The notes beneath the pieces were generated by a model. It saw nothing but the letters and a program-made list of their open reading frames with translations, ran no database searches and was not told the origin of the DNA. Made by a program: the position numbers and the translations under genes. DNA of 64,000 nt from positions 29,058 through 93,057 of the forward strand of contig NZ_JAIQWX010000005.1 in assembly GCF_020164475.1 (NCBI RefSeq), given 5' to 3'. How positions within the stretch are numbered: position 1 is the first letter of the stretch; every line of letters begins with the position of its first letter. The DNA is from Pseudomonas sp. REP124 (GTDB lineage Bacteria > Pseudomonadota > Gammaproteobacteria > Pseudomonadales > Pseudomonadaceae). Shown here piece by piece: positions 46,435 to 55,558 of this stretch.

Positions 46435-46887
46435 ATGAAAAGGTTTCCGCCCGTCGGCCTGTGCCTGGTTTTGTCGGTTCTGAGCGCCCAGGGATGGGCC
46501 CAATCTGTGGTGCCGCTAAAGGGCCAGACTTCGCAGCAGACTCAAGCCGATATTTCCGAGTGCAATAACATCGCCGCCAGTCAGACGGCTTCGACGTCCA
46601 CGCCTTCGGGTGGTCGGGTCAAGGGCGCCGTGGCCGGTGCCGCCGCCGGGGCGACCGCTGCTCAGATACGCGGCAATCAACACGATGAAATTTATGATCG
46701 TGTGGATAGCGACCGGCAGCAGGACTATCGCCAGGACCGGGCCAAGCAGACGGCTGCGGCTGGCGCTGTGGTGGGCGGCTCGCGCCAGCGTCAGGAACGC
46801 CGGCAGCAGAACAAGACCAATGCGGCCAATACCTCGACGGCGTATACCAGTTGCCTGCAAGGCAAGGGCTACCAGGTCAACCCCTGA
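46435..46887 (+). CDS. Secreted glycine-zipper protein of unknown function
   Basis: The 150-residue protein has a signal peptide (MKRFPPVGLCLVLSVLSAQG, cleavage near GWA-QS) and a glycine/alanine zipper (VKGAVAGAAAGATAAQI, about 64-80). A very polar Q/R/D-rich tail with a second zipper (AAAGAVVGG) follows. Two cysteines (in SECNN and SCLQGKGY) could form a disulfide. Glycine-zipper proteins usually associate with the envelope. GGAGG precedes the ATG. No pathway link to the hydroquinone genes is evident. Confidence 0.75.
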   Translation: MKRFPPVGLCLVLSVLSAQGWAQSVVPLKGQTSQQTQADISECNNIAASQTASTSTPSGGRVKGAVAGAAAGATAAQIRGNQHDEIYDRVDSDRQQDYRQDRAKQTAAAGAVVGGSRQRQERRQQNKTNAANTSTAYTSCLQGKGYQVNP

Positions 46888-46900
46888 AAAACCGTCCCCT

Positions 46901-46998
46901 GTAGGAGCGAGCATGCTCGCGATGGTCGTCAACGATGACGCGGGCGTTCTGATGCCCCGCGGTGTATGGGCTTCCATCGCGAGCATGCTCGCTCCTAC
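46901..46998. repeat. REPIN, class 2 core
   Basis: Arms GTAGGAGCGAGCATGCTCGCGA and inverse around the class 2 core. Located at the convergent junction of the glycine-zipper gene and the efflux operon, with its right end touching the efflux gene's stop (46995), so the last efflux codons lie inside the arm. Confidence 0.92.
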
Positions 46999-48023
46999 AG
47001 GAGAGGTTGTGGCTTCGGATTTTGGTGCTGCTCTAGCACATGCACCATCACGCACGCATACAAGGTCACCGCAATGAACAGCGCCATCCGTACCGCAAAC
47101 GCGGTGTAGACGTCCTTGCCCGCCGCGCTGTCCTGCACCGACTGCCCCAGCAGGATGATCAGGGTGATCAGGGTGTTCATCCAGAAACCGGGGCTCCAGC
47201 GGCCGGGGCTCAGGCCGTAGAGCTTGCGGGCCAGGATCAGGCCGAACAGCAGCATCCACAGAAAGTACATCCACAGGTGCACGAACAGGCTCAGCGCACA
47301 CCAGAACAGGATCGCCAGCAGACCGCCGAGCAGCGTCGAACCGACCAGTTCGCGACCGGCGCTGCGGGCCGAAGTGGTGGAACTCTGCTGCCCCAGGTTC
47401 ACCGCCTTGAGCACGATCGGCAGGTAGCTGGCCGGATCGATCAGCGCCAACAGAAACGCCGGGATCACGATCAATGTTGCGCGCAACGCCACCCGGTGCA
47501 CTTCGTTCTCGGGCAGTGGCGCGGGAGCGGGCGGGGTCGGGGCGTTGGCCGGCTCCGGGAACACGCCATGGGCGATCACACCCATCATGATCGCCAGCAG
47601 CAACCCCGCCACCAATGCCTTGATCACCGTCAGCGCCAGATCAAAATCGGCAAAGCCCGCCGAAGAAATCATGGTCAGACCGATCACCAAAAGCGTGACG
47701 ATCAGATTATTGCCGCCCCTCAAGCCAAACCCGAACACCGCGAACAGACAAAGCCCGATCAGCATCACGCCGCTGAACCCGAAATAACGCAGCAGCGGAA
47801 TCAGCAGCAGGCCGACACCGGTGGTGAGCATCGCCGCCAGCCCGAGGCCGATGGCCGCCTTGAAGGACAGGGGGCGATTGACGGATATCAGCAACAACGT
47901 ACACAACACCGGCGCCAGAAACGGAATCGGCAACGCCAGCCCATAACTGGCTGCCAGGCACAGCGCCGTGCCAAATGCCAGGCGCGCCGCGCGCTGGGAC
48001 CTCGGTGAGCGCTCAGTAGGCAT
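46995..48023 (-). CDS. DUF2955/FUSC-type inner-membrane efflux protein
   Basis: The 342-residue protein has about ten hydrophobic segments in two blocks (about 20-150 and 185-330) separated by a proline-rich linker (NAPTPPAPAPLPE), the layout of aromatic-acid exporter (FusC/AaeB) proteins. It overlaps the HlyD gene by 11 bases. With the adaptor and outer-membrane channel it should form a tripartite exporter. Its final codons come from the adjacent REPIN arm. Confidence 0.82.
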   Translation of the reverse strand: MPTERSPRSQRAARLAFGTALCLAASYGLALPIPFLAPVLCTLLLISVNRPLSFKAAIGLGLAAMLTTGVGLLLIPLLRYFGFSGVMLIGLCLFAVFGFGLRGGNNLIVTLLVIGLTMISSAGFADFDLALTVIKALVAGLLLAIMMGVIAHGVFPEPANAPTPPAPAPLPENEVHRVALRATLIVIPAFLLALIDPASYLPIVLKAVNLGQQSSTTSARSAGRELVGSTLLGGLLAILFWCALSLFVHLWMYFLWMLLFGLILARKLYGLSPGRWSPGFWMNTLITLIILLGQSVQDSAAGKDVYTAFAVRMALFIAVTLYACVMVHVLEQHQNPKPQPLL

Positions 48024-49137
48024 ACGACAGCCAGCTCATCAGCCCGAGGAAAATCCGTCCCAACGGGTTCAACCAATTGCCCTCGTCAGGAAAGGCCATC
48101 ACCTCGGCCTGGCCGCCAGCGCGGATCGAGCGGTTGTCCTTGAGTGAACTCAGCGCCTCGGGGGAAAACTCGATGATCACCGGGAATCGCTGGGCGGGGC
48201 GCAGCCAGTCGCGGCTGTTCTGCACCGTGGGCAGGCTACCGGGGGCGGTCGGTTGGCCGACGCTGACACCGTAACCGACGCTGCGAACACGGCCGACGAA
48301 CACCTCGCCGGGCAGCGCATCGAGCACGATCCGCACCGGCGTGTCGGGTTTGACCAGCCCCAGGTTGTTCTCGGTCATGTCGGCGCTGATCCACACGTCA
48401 TGGATCGCGATCAGGGTCATCACCGGGTTACCGGCGGCGGCGAACTGGCCGACGTCGGTGCGCAGGTCAGTGATCAGCCCGGCCGAGCGGGCGCGCACCT
48501 GGGTGTTGGACAGATCCAGCTCGGCTTTCGACAGGGCGGTGGCAGCGCTGCGCAACTGGGCGTTGTCTTCCTCGCTGCCGCCTTCCTGTTCTCGGGCCCT
48601 TTGGACTTCGGCGCGGGCGGCAGCGACCTGGCTGACCGCCGCCTCGCGGTTGGCCCGGGACACTTCAAGCAGACGCACGGACACGGTGCCGGGGTCCTGG
48701 CGATACAGGCCTTCAAGGCGCTGATTGTCCTGCCGCGCCTTGAGCTCGTTGGCCTGGGCCGCCCGCAAGCTGGCCTGGGCCGAAGCGATACCGGCGGTGC
48801 TCGCGCCGATCTGCCGGCGGGTGGATTCCAGATCGGCCTTGGCCCGGTCGACGGCGATTTGATAGGGCTGCGGATCGACCTCGAAGATCACATCGCCAGC
48901 CTTGACGTCCTGGTTGTTGCGCACGTTGACGCGGATCACCCGGCCGGCGACTTCCGCCGCCACCGGAATCACGAACGCACCGATCCGGGCCTGTTGCGTG
49001 TAGGGCGTGAAGCGATCCGCCAGCAGATACCAGGCAAGGCTCAGGACGATCAGCAGCAGCACCCATTTCACGCCTTTCTTCGTCGGGTCGGCGGCGGGCG
49101 GCGGGGCGTCGGAGGAAGGAGGCGCGGCGTCAGTCAT
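48013..49137 (-). CDS. HlyD/EmrA-type membrane-fusion protein
   Basis: The 374-residue protein has one N-terminal membrane helix (about 23-42; VKWVLLLIVLSLAWYLLAD). A biotinyl-lipoyl-like half motif (AEVAGRVIRVNVRNNQDVKAGDVIFEVD), an alpha-helical hairpin (about 90-205) and a beta-barrel domain (VISADMTENNLGLVKPDTPV region) follow. It bridges the inner-membrane pump and the outer-membrane channel. It overlaps the upstream NodT gene by 8 bases. Confidence 0.88.
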   Translation of the reverse strand: MTDAAPPSSDAPPPAADPTKKGVKWVLLLIVLSLAWYLLADRFTPYTQQARIGAFVIPVAAEVAGRVIRVNVRNNQDVKAGDVIFEVDPQPYQIAVDRAKADLESTRRQIGASTAGIASAQASLRAAQANELKARQDNQRLEGLYRQDPGTVSVRLLEVSRANREAAVSQVAAARAEVQRAREQEGGSEEDNAQLRSAATALSKAELDLSNTQVRARSAGLITDLRTDVGQFAAAGNPVMTLIAIHDVWISADMTENNLGLVKPDTPVRIVLDALPGEVFVGRVRSVGYGVSVGQPTAPGSLPTVQNSRDWLRPAQRFPVIIEFSPEALSSLKDNRSIRAGGQAEVMAFPDEGNWLNPLGRIFLGLMSWLSYAY

Positions 49138-50671
49138 GGGTGCTTACCGGATTGGGAGAGGAGGAGGCGGGTTGCGGCTCGGACAGCAGCTCGCCCCAGT
49201 CGGTGCGTTGTTCCATCTGCTTGCGTGTGGCCGGGTCGATCCTGGCCTGGGCGCTGTACCAGCCACCGCCCAAGGCCCGGTACAGGGCAATCACGTTGCT
49301 GACCGCGTCGCTGCGGCTGACCAGATAGCTGTCCTGGGTGTCGAGCAGCGCGCGCTGGGCATCGAGCACCCGTTGAAAGTCCGAGTAACCCTCGCGATAC
49401 AGGGTGTTGGCCAGTTCCAGTGAACGCTTCGCCGCGCCTTCGGCCTCGCGCAGGATGCGTTCGCGCTGCAAGGCCTGAGTCAGGCCGTTGGCGGCGTCGT
49501 CCGCCTCACGCGCGGCCTGGCGCACCTTGTCGCGATACGCCTCGATCAATTGTTGCAGGCGCGCATCCTGGACCCGCACGTTGTTGGTGATGCGTCCGTA
49601 ATCGAACACGTTCCAGCGCAGGCTTGGCCCGCCGATCAGGTCGAGGCTGCGGGAACTGCCGCTTAGGGTGTCGGTGGACCAGACGATGCTGCCCAGCAGA
49701 CTCAGGGACGGGTAGAGATCGGTCTCGGCCACGCCCACCAGCGCTGACTGCGCGGCGACGTTCAATTCGGCGGCGCGCACGTCGGGGCGGCGCAGCAGCA
49801 GCTTGGCTGGGACGTCCTGCAGCACCGCGCGGTCCACCAGCGGAATCAGGCTGTTGTTCTCCACCACCAGCGGCAATTCTCCCGGCGGCTGACCGATCAG
49901 GATCGCCAGGGCATTGCGCAGGCGCACCAGCTGATCCTGCAGGCCGGGAATGCTGCTCAGGGTGCCCAGGTATTGGGTCTTGGCTTGTTGCAGGTCGAGT
50001 TCGGCGGTCTGGCCGCTCTTGAAAAGCTTTTCGGTGATCTCGTAATTGCGCTCCTGCTGGCGGGCGTTCTCCTCGGCCACTCGCAAGCGGGCCTGGGTTG
50101 TACGCAGGGCAAAGTAGTTGTCGGCGACCTGCGCCCGCAGGAGCACCAGGGCGTCCTCGTAATTGGCCTCGGCGGCGAAATAGCTGGCGTCGGAGGCCTC
50201 GATGGCGCGGCTGAAACGTCCCCAGAAATCCAGTTCCCAACCCACATCGAAGCCAGCGCTGTGCTGCCAGAAACGGCTGTCGACCGGGTTACGACCGCCA
50301 GATTGGTCACGGTGCACATACACGCTGTCGGCGCTGAGCTGTTGCAGCTGCGGATAACGGCCGCTTTCGGCGATGCCCAGTTGCGCCCGGGCCTCCATGA
50401 CCCGCAGGCCGGCGATCTTCAGGCTGGAGTTGTTGGCGTCAGCTTCGGCGATCAACTGGTCCAGGGTCGGGTCGGCAAAAATCTCCCACCACTGGCGGAT
50501 GTCCGGTTGCAGTTCCCGCTGGCTGGCCTGTTCCAGGTGCGGCGAATTCCAGTGATCGACCCAGGGCTCTGCGGGCGGCTGAAAATCCGGCCCCAAGCGT
50601 ACGCATCCGTCCAGAGACAGGACGAGGGCGAGCGCGGTAAACAGCGGCAAGGGACGGGCGGATGAGGGCAT
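49130..50671 (-). CDS. NodT-family outer-membrane efflux lipoprotein
   Basis: The 513-residue protein has a lipoprotein signal (LALVLSLDGC, lipidated Cys near residue 22) and two OEP (TolC-like) domains: RVMEARAQLGIAESGRYPQL, and a repeat around residues 300-470 with LLRRPDVRAAELNVAAQ, the NodT signature. I chose the ATG at complement 50669-50671, where the lipobox is well placed. It is the first gene of the operon and is divergent from the aminotransferase-ATPase fusion. Confidence 0.87.
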   Translation of the reverse strand: MPSSARPLPLFTALALVLSLDGCVRLGPDFQPPAEPWVDHWNSPHLEQASQRELQPDIRQWWEIFADPTLDQLIAEADANNSSLKIAGLRVMEARAQLGIAESGRYPQLQQLSADSVYVHRDQSGGRNPVDSRFWQHSAGFDVGWELDFWGRFSRAIEASDASYFAAEANYEDALVLLRAQVADNYFALRTTQARLRVAEENARQQERNYEITEKLFKSGQTAELDLQQAKTQYLGTLSSIPGLQDQLVRLRNALAILIGQPPGELPLVVENNSLIPLVDRAVLQDVPAKLLLRRPDVRAAELNVAAQSALVGVAETDLYPSLSLLGSIVWSTDTLSGSSRSLDLIGGPSLRWNVFDYGRITNNVRVQDARLQQLIEAYRDKVRQAAREADDAANGLTQALQRERILREAEGAAKRSLELANTLYREGYSDFQRVLDAQRALLDTQDSYLVSRSDAVSNVIALYRALGGGWYSAQARIDPATRKQMEQRTDWGELLSEPQPASSSPNPVSTHD

Positions 50672-50781
50672 TGCGTGGTTCCGGCCAGGGAATATCACAG
50701 CAGCATAGCCGCCCAAACGCCGCCCGGAGGGTTTGCGCGAGCCTCCACGCAAAAACGGCGCCAATGCATTAAAAACGACCT

Positions 50782-50794
50782 GTTTACGCTAAAC
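50782..50794. promoter_or_regulatory. Palindrome GTTTA-CGC-TAAAC in divergent promoter
   Basis: Five-base perfect arms with a 3-base centre, between the efflux operon and the fusion gene. It differs in type from the TGAAC-N4-GTTCA site 24 bases downstream and may serve the efflux side. Confidence 0.35.
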
Positions 50795-50816
50795 GCGCAC
50801 CTTCATCACTTTTCTG

Positions 50817-50845
50817 TTGAACGAGTGTTCAGCTTGGATTATGTT
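50817..50845 (+). promoter_or_regulatory. Promoter of the fusion operon with operator candidate C (50818-50831)
   Basis: TTGAAC (50817-50822), a 17-base spacer and TATGTT (50840-50845) form a plausible sigma-70 promoter. The perfect palindrome TGAAC-GAGT-GTTCA covers the -35 box and part of the spacer, as expected for a repressor. The fusion gene starts at 50911. Confidence 0.6.
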
Positions 50846-50910
50846 CTTTTCCACCTACTCTCCCGGCTGGTTGCGGGCTTGCGTTTCTTCTTTTTGAACG
50901 AGGCACTGGC

Positions 50911-52914
50911 ATGCGGTTTTCACCCTTTGTTGAGCGGATCTCAGGACAAGGCGTAGCGGCCTGGGATATTCACTACGCGGCTTTCGATGCGCGACGACGC
51001 GGTGAGGATGTGATCATTCTCAGTGTCGGCGATCCGGATTTCCCGACACCCGACTTCATCACCGATGCCGCCATCGAAGCGCTGCGCGAAGGTGACACCC
51101 ACTACACCGAAATCGCTGGCCGCAAGGCGCTGCGCGACGCCATCGCCGGGCGTTACTCCAAACTCCTCGGTCGTGAACTGCAAGCTGAAAACGTGATCAC
51201 CGTGGCCGGGGCGCAGAACGCCTTGTTCACCGCTTCGATGTGCCTGCTCAGCGCCGGCGACGAGGTGATTGCCCTCGATCCGATGTACGTGACCTACGAG
51301 GCGACCCTCAAGGCCTCCGGCGCCACTTTGGTGCGGGTGCCGTGCTCGGCGGATGATGATTTCCGCCTCGACGCCGCCGTCCTCGCCAAGGCCATCACCA
51401 ACCGCACCAAGGCGATTTTCCTCTCCAACCCGAACAATCCCACCGGCGTGGTGCTCAACCGCGAAGAACTGCAGACCATCGCCGACCTGGCCATCGCCCA
51501 TGACCTCTGGGTGGTGGTCGATGAAGTCTATGAAAGCCTGACCTTCGAGCGCGATCACTTGAGCCTGGCGGCGTTGCCGGGCATGGCCGAACGCTGCGTG
51601 GTGATCGGCAGCCTGTCCAAGTCCCACGCCATGACCGGCTGGCGCATCGGCTGGATCGTTGCTGATCCCGGGTTGGTGGCCCATGCCGAAAACCTGGTGT
51701 TGAGCATGCTCTACGGCTTGCCGGGCTTCTGCATGGAAGCCGCGCTCAAGGCCGTGCAGGCTCACGACGAAGTCAGCCACGGCATGCGTGATATCTATCG
51801 GCACCGTCGTGACCTGGTGGTGGCGGGGCTGTCGGGCTGTGATGCGATTTCCGTGCTCAAGCCCGATGCCGGCATGTTCGTGCTGGTGGACGTGCGCGCT
51901 ACCGGCCTGACCTCGCTGGAATTCGCCTGGCGGCTGCTGCGTGAGGCGCGGGTGTCGGTGCTCGATGCCGCCGCTTTTGGCGAGCCAGCTCAAGGCTTTG
52001 TGCGCTTGTCCTTCACCATGGGTGAAGAGCGGCTGGCGGAAGCGTGCAAGCGCATCCGCGACTTCCTTCTTGTACTCAGAGATGAAGCACCGAAGCCTGT
52101 CATCGCCCGCGTGACCAGCGAACCGCTGATTCAGCCGGCGACCGTGCGCAACATGATCGAGGTGGAAAAGCTGCACAAGCGCTTCGGCAACATCGAAGTG
52201 CTCAAGGGCGTCTCGATGACCGCCCGCGAAGGCGATGTGATTTCTCTGATCGGCGCCAGCGGCTCGGGCAAAAGTACCTTGCTGCGCTGCATCAACATGC
52301 TCGAAGTGCCGGACCAGGGCCGCATCCTGGTGGACGGCGAAAGCATTCACCTGAACCACACCCGTCCCGGCGCGCCGCTGGTGGCGGATGCCAAGCAGCT
52401 GGTGCGCATCCGTTCGAGCCTGGGCATGGTGTTCCAGAACTTCAACCTCTGGCCCCATCGCACGGTGCTGGAGAACCTGATCGAGGCGCCGACCCAGGTC
52501 CTGCGCGAGAGCAAGGCGGAGGCCACCGAACGCGCCGAAGCGCTGCTCGAACGCGTGGGGCTGGCGGCCAAGCGCAACGAATACCCGGCGTTTCTCTCCG
52601 GGGGGCAGCAACAACGGGTGGCGATCGCCCGGGCCCTTGCCATGCGGCCCAAGGTCATGCTGTTCGATGAACCCACCTCGGCACTCGACCCTGAATTGGT
52701 CGGCGAAGTGCTGCGGGTGATCCGCTCGCTCGCCGAAGAAGGCCGGACCATGATCCTGGTGACTCATGAAATGGCCTTCGCACGCGATGTCTCATCCAAG
52801 GTCGCCTTCCTGCATCAAGGCCTGATCGAGGAAACCGGTACGCCGGACGATGTGTTCGTACACCCACGCAGCGAGCGTTGCCGACAGTTCGTCAACGCTC
52901 ATCAGACTCGCTAA
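50911..52914 (+). CDS. Fusion protein: AruH-like PLP aminotransferase + HisP/ArtP-like ABC ATPase
   Basis: The 667-residue single frame joins two complete enzymes. Residues 1 to about 390 are a fold-type I aminotransferase with [13 protein letters not shown] and the PLP lysine in [15 protein letters not shown], close to AruH at 23805 from the first residue. Residues about 390-414 form a linker. From Met415 (codon at 52153) a polar amino acid ABC ATPase follows, with Walker [10 protein letters not shown], a Q-loop at [10 protein letters not shown], signature [10 protein letters not shown] and Walker [15 protein letters not shown]. The internal Met415 has no ribosome-binding site, so a fused product is expected. 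The binding protein and permeases it would serve follow directly. Confidence 0.93.
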   Translation: MRFSPFVERISGQGVAAWDIHYAAFDARRRGEDVIILSVGDPDFPTPDFITDAAIEALREGDTHYTEIAGRKALRDAIAGRYSKLLGRELQAENVITVAGAQNALFTASMCLLSAGDEVIALDPMYVTYEATLKASGATLVRVPCSADDDFRLDAAVLAKAITNRTKAIFLSNPNNPTGVVLNREELQTIADLAIAHDLWVVVDEVYESLTFERDHLSLAALPGMAERCVVIGSLSKSHAMTGWRIGWIVADPGLVAHAENLVLSMLYGLPGFCMEAALKAVQAHDEVSHGMRDIYRHRRDLVVAGLSGCDAISVLKPDAGMFVLVDVRATGLTSLEFAWRLLREARVSVLDAAAFGEPAQGFVRLSFTMGEERLAEACKRIRDFLLVLRDEAPKPVIARVTSEPLIQPATVRNMIEVEKLHKRFGNIEVLKGVSMTAREGDVISLIGASGSGKSTLLRCINMLEVPDQGRILVDGESIHLNHTRPGAPLVADAKQLVRIRSSLGMVFQNFNLWPHRTVLENLIEAPTQVLRESKAEATERAEALLERVGLAAKRNEYPAFLSGGQQQRVAIARALAMRPKVMLFDEPTSALDPELVGEVLRVIRSLAEEGRTMILVTHEMAFARDVSSKVAFLHQGLIEETGTPDDVFVHPRSERCRQFVNAHQTR

Positions 52915-52942
52915 TAACATCAATAAAAGACGGGGAACAATC

Positions 52943-53725
52943 ATGGGAAATCGACGTTTGGCAAACTGGTTGGGCGGCGTGGCTTGCGTCATGCTCGCCG
53001 GCATCAGCGCAGCGCAGGCCCAGCCGATCCGCTTCGCGGTCGCAGCCGAACCCTATCCGCCGTACACCGAGAAGCAGGCCAACGGTGAGTGGAAGGGCTT
53101 TGAAGTGGATCTGATCCACAAGCTGTGCAGCGAAATGAAAGCCGAGTGCGAGATCAAGGAAGTGGCGTGGGACGGGATCATTCCGTCGCTGCTGGCGAAG
53201 AAGATCGACGTGATTTTTTCCTCGATGTCGGTGACCGAAGAGCGTGAGAAGCAGATAGCTTTCAGCAAGGCCTACTACGACACCCCGATCGCGATTGTCG
53301 GCCCCAAGGGCACCAAAGTCGCCAAGTACCCGGATGACCTGAAGGGCAAGACCATCGGCGTGCAGAACTCCACCGTCAGCGCCAGTTACCTGAAGGCCTA
53401 CTACGAAAAAATCGCCGACGTGAAGTACTACGACACCCAGGATTCGGCCAACGCCGACATGGTTGCCGGTCGCATCGACCTGATGATGGCCGACGGCACC
53501 GCGATGACCGCTTTCGTCAAATCCCCGGACGCCAAGGGCCTCGAACTGCTCGCTACCGTTCCTTACGACCCGCTGTTCGGCAAGGGCGTCGGCGCCGGCA
53601 TCCGCAAGGACGACACCGAACTCAAAGCCAAGCTCGACAAGGCCATCACCGAACTGCTGGCCAGCAAGGACTACGACGAACTCTCCCAGAGCTATTTCGG
53701 CACCAGCGTAAAGCCGAAGTTGTGA
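52943..53725 (+). CDS. Polar amino acid ABC substrate-binding protein (HisJ/ArgT-like)
   Basis: The 260-residue SBP_bac_3 protein has a signal peptide (MGNRRLANWLGGVACVMLAG, cleavage near AQA-QP). Family motifs are VAAEPYPPYTEK, KGFEVDLIHKLC, WDGIIPSLLAKKIDVIFSSMSVT and a C-terminal YDELSQSYFG. The AEPYPPY opening resembles binding proteins for basic amino acids and opines. It starts 29 bases after the fusion and precedes two permeases, so the set makes a complete importer. Confidence 0.9.
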   Translation: MGNRRLANWLGGVACVMLAGISAAQAQPIRFAVAAEPYPPYTEKQANGEWKGFEVDLIHKLCSEMKAECEIKEVAWDGIIPSLLAKKIDVIFSSMSVTEEREKQIAFSKAYYDTPIAIVGPKGTKVAKYPDDLKGKTIGVQNSTVSASYLKAYYEKIADVKYYDTQDSANADMVAGRIDLMMADGTAMTAFVKSPDAKGLELLATVPYDPLFGKGVGAGIRKDDTELKAKLDKAITELLASKDYDELSQSYFGTSVKPKL

Positions 53726-53741
53726 CCTTGGTGACGCACCT

Positions 53742-53839
53742 GTAGGAGCGAGCATGCTCGCGATGGTGGCGAACGATAACGCGGGAAGCCTGATGCCCCG
53801 CGGTGTCCCGAAGTCCATCGCCAGCAAGCTGGCTCCTAC
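53742..53839. repeat. REPIN, class 2 core (first of a tandem triplet)
   Basis: Class 2 core with GCGAACGATAACGCGGGAAG. The right arm reads CCAGCAAGCTGGCTCCTAC, a compensated variant of the usual arm. It starts 17 bases after the binding-protein stop. Confidence 0.92.
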
Positions 53840-53858
53840 AGAGGACGGCGCAATACCT

Positions 53859-53956
53859 GTAGGAGCGAGCATGCTCGCGATGGTGGTGAACGATGACGCG
53901 GGAAACCTGATGCCCCGCGGTGTGTCGGAGTCCATCGCGAGCATGCTCGCTCCTAC
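53859..53956. repeat. REPIN, class 2 core (second of triplet)
   Basis: Separated from its neighbours by about 19 bases that share GGACGGCGCA(A/G)TAC, so the unit plus linker seems to have been duplicated in tandem. Confidence 0.93.
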
Positions 53957-53975
53957 AGGGGACGGCGCAGTACTT

Positions 53976-54074
53976 GTGGGAGCGGGCTTGCCCGCGAATG
54001 GTCGTCAACGATGACGCTGGGTATCTGATGCCCCGCGGTGTATCGGAATCCATCGCGAGCATGCTCGCTCCTAC
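53976..54074. repeat. REPIN, class 2 core (third of triplet)
   Basis: The left arm is of the GTGGGAGCGGGCTTGCCCGCG type and the right arm of the CGAGCATGCTCGCTCCTAC type. The 389-base gap between binding-protein and permease genes consists almost entirely of this triplet. Confidence 0.92.
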
Positions 54075-54114
54075 AGGGAGCAGGGTGTTCTGTGGGGCTT
54101 AACCGGAGACTGAA

Positions 54115-54828
54115 ATGCCAACAATGTTCGAGATGATCGGTTTCAGCGAACAGGGATGGGGCGCTGCGTTGCTCAAGGGGCTGGGAATGACCCTGCAGAT
54201 ATCGGCCGGGGCCTTTGTGGTCGGGTTGATCGTCGGGCTGGTGGTGGCCTGTCTCAAGCTGGGTGCGCCCAAACCCATTGCGGCACTGGCCCGTGGTTAC
54301 ACCACATTGTTCCGCGCCGTACCCGAGCTGTTGATGATCCTGTTGCTGTTCTACGTCGGTTCCATGCTGCTCAATCGCTTGATGGAGTCTTTGGGTTACG
54401 ACGTGGTCAATGTCAGCGGGCCACTGGCGGCGATCCTGGTGCTGGGGCTGGTGCAGGGCGCCTACGCCTCGGAGATCTTCCGCGCAGCGATCCAGGCCAT
54501 TCCTTTCGGCCAGATCGAAGCGGGCAAGGCTTTCGGCCTGCACGGTTTCGGCCTGTTTCGCCGCGTCACGCTGCCGATCATGGCGCCGTACGCGATGGCG
54601 GGCATGTCCAACCTGTGGATCAACCTGATCAAGGACAGTGCGCTGATCAGCGTGGTCGGCACCAACGAACTGCTCTACACCGCCAAGCAGGCCGCGGGTT
54701 CGACCCGTCAGTACCTGTTGTTCTACCTCACCGCCGCAGCGCTGTATTACGCGGTGACGCTGGTATCCAACTACTTGTCGGGACGGCTGGAGCGACGCAT
54801 TCGTCGCTGGATGCCAATTGTCGACTAA
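54115..54828 (+). CDS. Polar amino acid ABC permease (HisQ type)
   Basis: The 237-residue permease has five helices, the HEQRo-type start LLKGLGMTLQISAGAFVVGLIVG and the EAA loop EAGKAFGLHGFGLFRRVTLPIMAPYA (about 137-162). It works with the next gene and with the ATPase half of the fusion. It is cut off from the upstream part of the operon by the REPIN triplet, which may lower its expression relative to the binding protein. Confidence 0.9.
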   Translation: MPTMFEMIGFSEQGWGAALLKGLGMTLQISAGAFVVGLIVGLVVACLKLGAPKPIAALARGYTTLFRAVPELLMILLLFYVGSMLLNRLMESLGYDVVNVSGPLAAILVLGLVQGAYASEIFRAAIQAIPFGQIEAGKAFGLHGFGLFRRVTLPIMAPYAMAGMSNLWINLIKDSALISVVGTNELLYTAKQAAGSTRQYLLFYLTAAALYYAVTLVSNYLSGRLERRIRRWMPIVD

Positions 54829-54859
54829 CCGGGCCGAACGAACGGGTTGAGAGAGCGAA

Positions 54860-55558
54860 ATGATTCCAGCGTGGATACTCGAATACGCATCGCTGCTGAT
54901 GCGCGGACTGCAAACGACAATCGCCATCCTGCTGATTTCCAGCGTGCTGGGGTTCGTCCTGGCAATCCTGGTGGCACTGGCACGCATCTCCAGAAACAAG
55001 CTGATCGCCAAGGTCAGCCTGTTCTTCACCAGTGTGACGCGCGGCACGCCGCTGCTGATCCAGATCTACATCTTCTACTACGGCCTGGGCAGCCTGTTCG
55101 CGCAGTTTCCGGTGATCCGCGGCAGCTTCCTCTGGCCCTACATGCGCGATGGCTACTGGTACATCGTCTTCGCCCTGGTGGTGTCGGTGGGCACCTACGT
55201 CGGCGAAGTGATTCGCGGCGGCCTGCTGGCGGTGCCCAAGGGAGAAATGGAAGCGGCCTCGGCCTTCGGCATGACCCCGCGCCAGACCCTGTTGCGGGTG
55301 CGCCTGCCTCGGGCATTGCGCCTGCTGCTGCCGACCCTCGCCGGGGAAACGGTGATGCTGCTCAAATCCACGGCGCTGGCCTCGACCATCGCGGTCATCG
55401 ACCTGTTGGGCGCGGCCAACGTGGTGCGGGCGCAAACCCTGCAAGTCTATGAGCCGCTGCTGTTGGTGGCCGGCGTGTATATCTGCCTGACGTTCCTGAT
55501 CGAGGCACTGTTCGCCTTCTTCGAACGTCGCGGCACCCCGGTGCGCAGGTCCGCATGA
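54860..55558 (+). CDS. Polar amino acid ABC permease (HisM type)
   Basis: The 232-residue permease has LLMRGLQTTIAILLISSVLGF at the start and the EAA loop EAASAFGMTPRQTLLRVRLPRALRLLLP (about 130-157). The TSVTRGTPLLIQIYIFYYGL region is the usual second-helix motif. It completes the importer. Its stop overlaps the EamA start as ATGA, so the exporter-like gene is translationally coupled to the uptake genes. Confidence 0.9.
   Translation: MIPAWILEYASLLMRGLQTTIAILLISSVLGFVLAILVALARISRNKLIAKVSLFFTSVTRGTPLLIQIYIFYYGLGSLFAQFPVIRGSFLWPYMRDGYWYIVFALVVSVGTYVGEVIRGGLLAVPKGEMEAASAFGMTPRQTLLRVRLPRALRLLLPTLAGETVMLLKSTALASTIAVIDLLGAANVVRAQTLQVYEPLLLVAGVYICLTFLIEALFAFFERRGTPVRRSA

Noticed and set aside
50941..52767. 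608-codon minus-strand open frame opposite the fusion gene
   Set aside because: Composition is His/Gln/Gly-rich and featureless. The plus strand encodes aminotransferase and ABC motifs end to end.
52153..52914. Separate ABC ATPase gene starting at the internal ATG (52153)
   Set aside because: No ribosome-binding site lies before it and the upstream frame runs straight through without a stop, so one fused product is the simpler reading. A low-level internal start cannot be excluded.
53742..54074. Regular repeats with similar spacing, considered as a CRISPR array
   Set aside because: Units are about 98 bases with internal palindromes, conserved cores and short conserved linkers, and no cas genes are near. 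They are REPINs.
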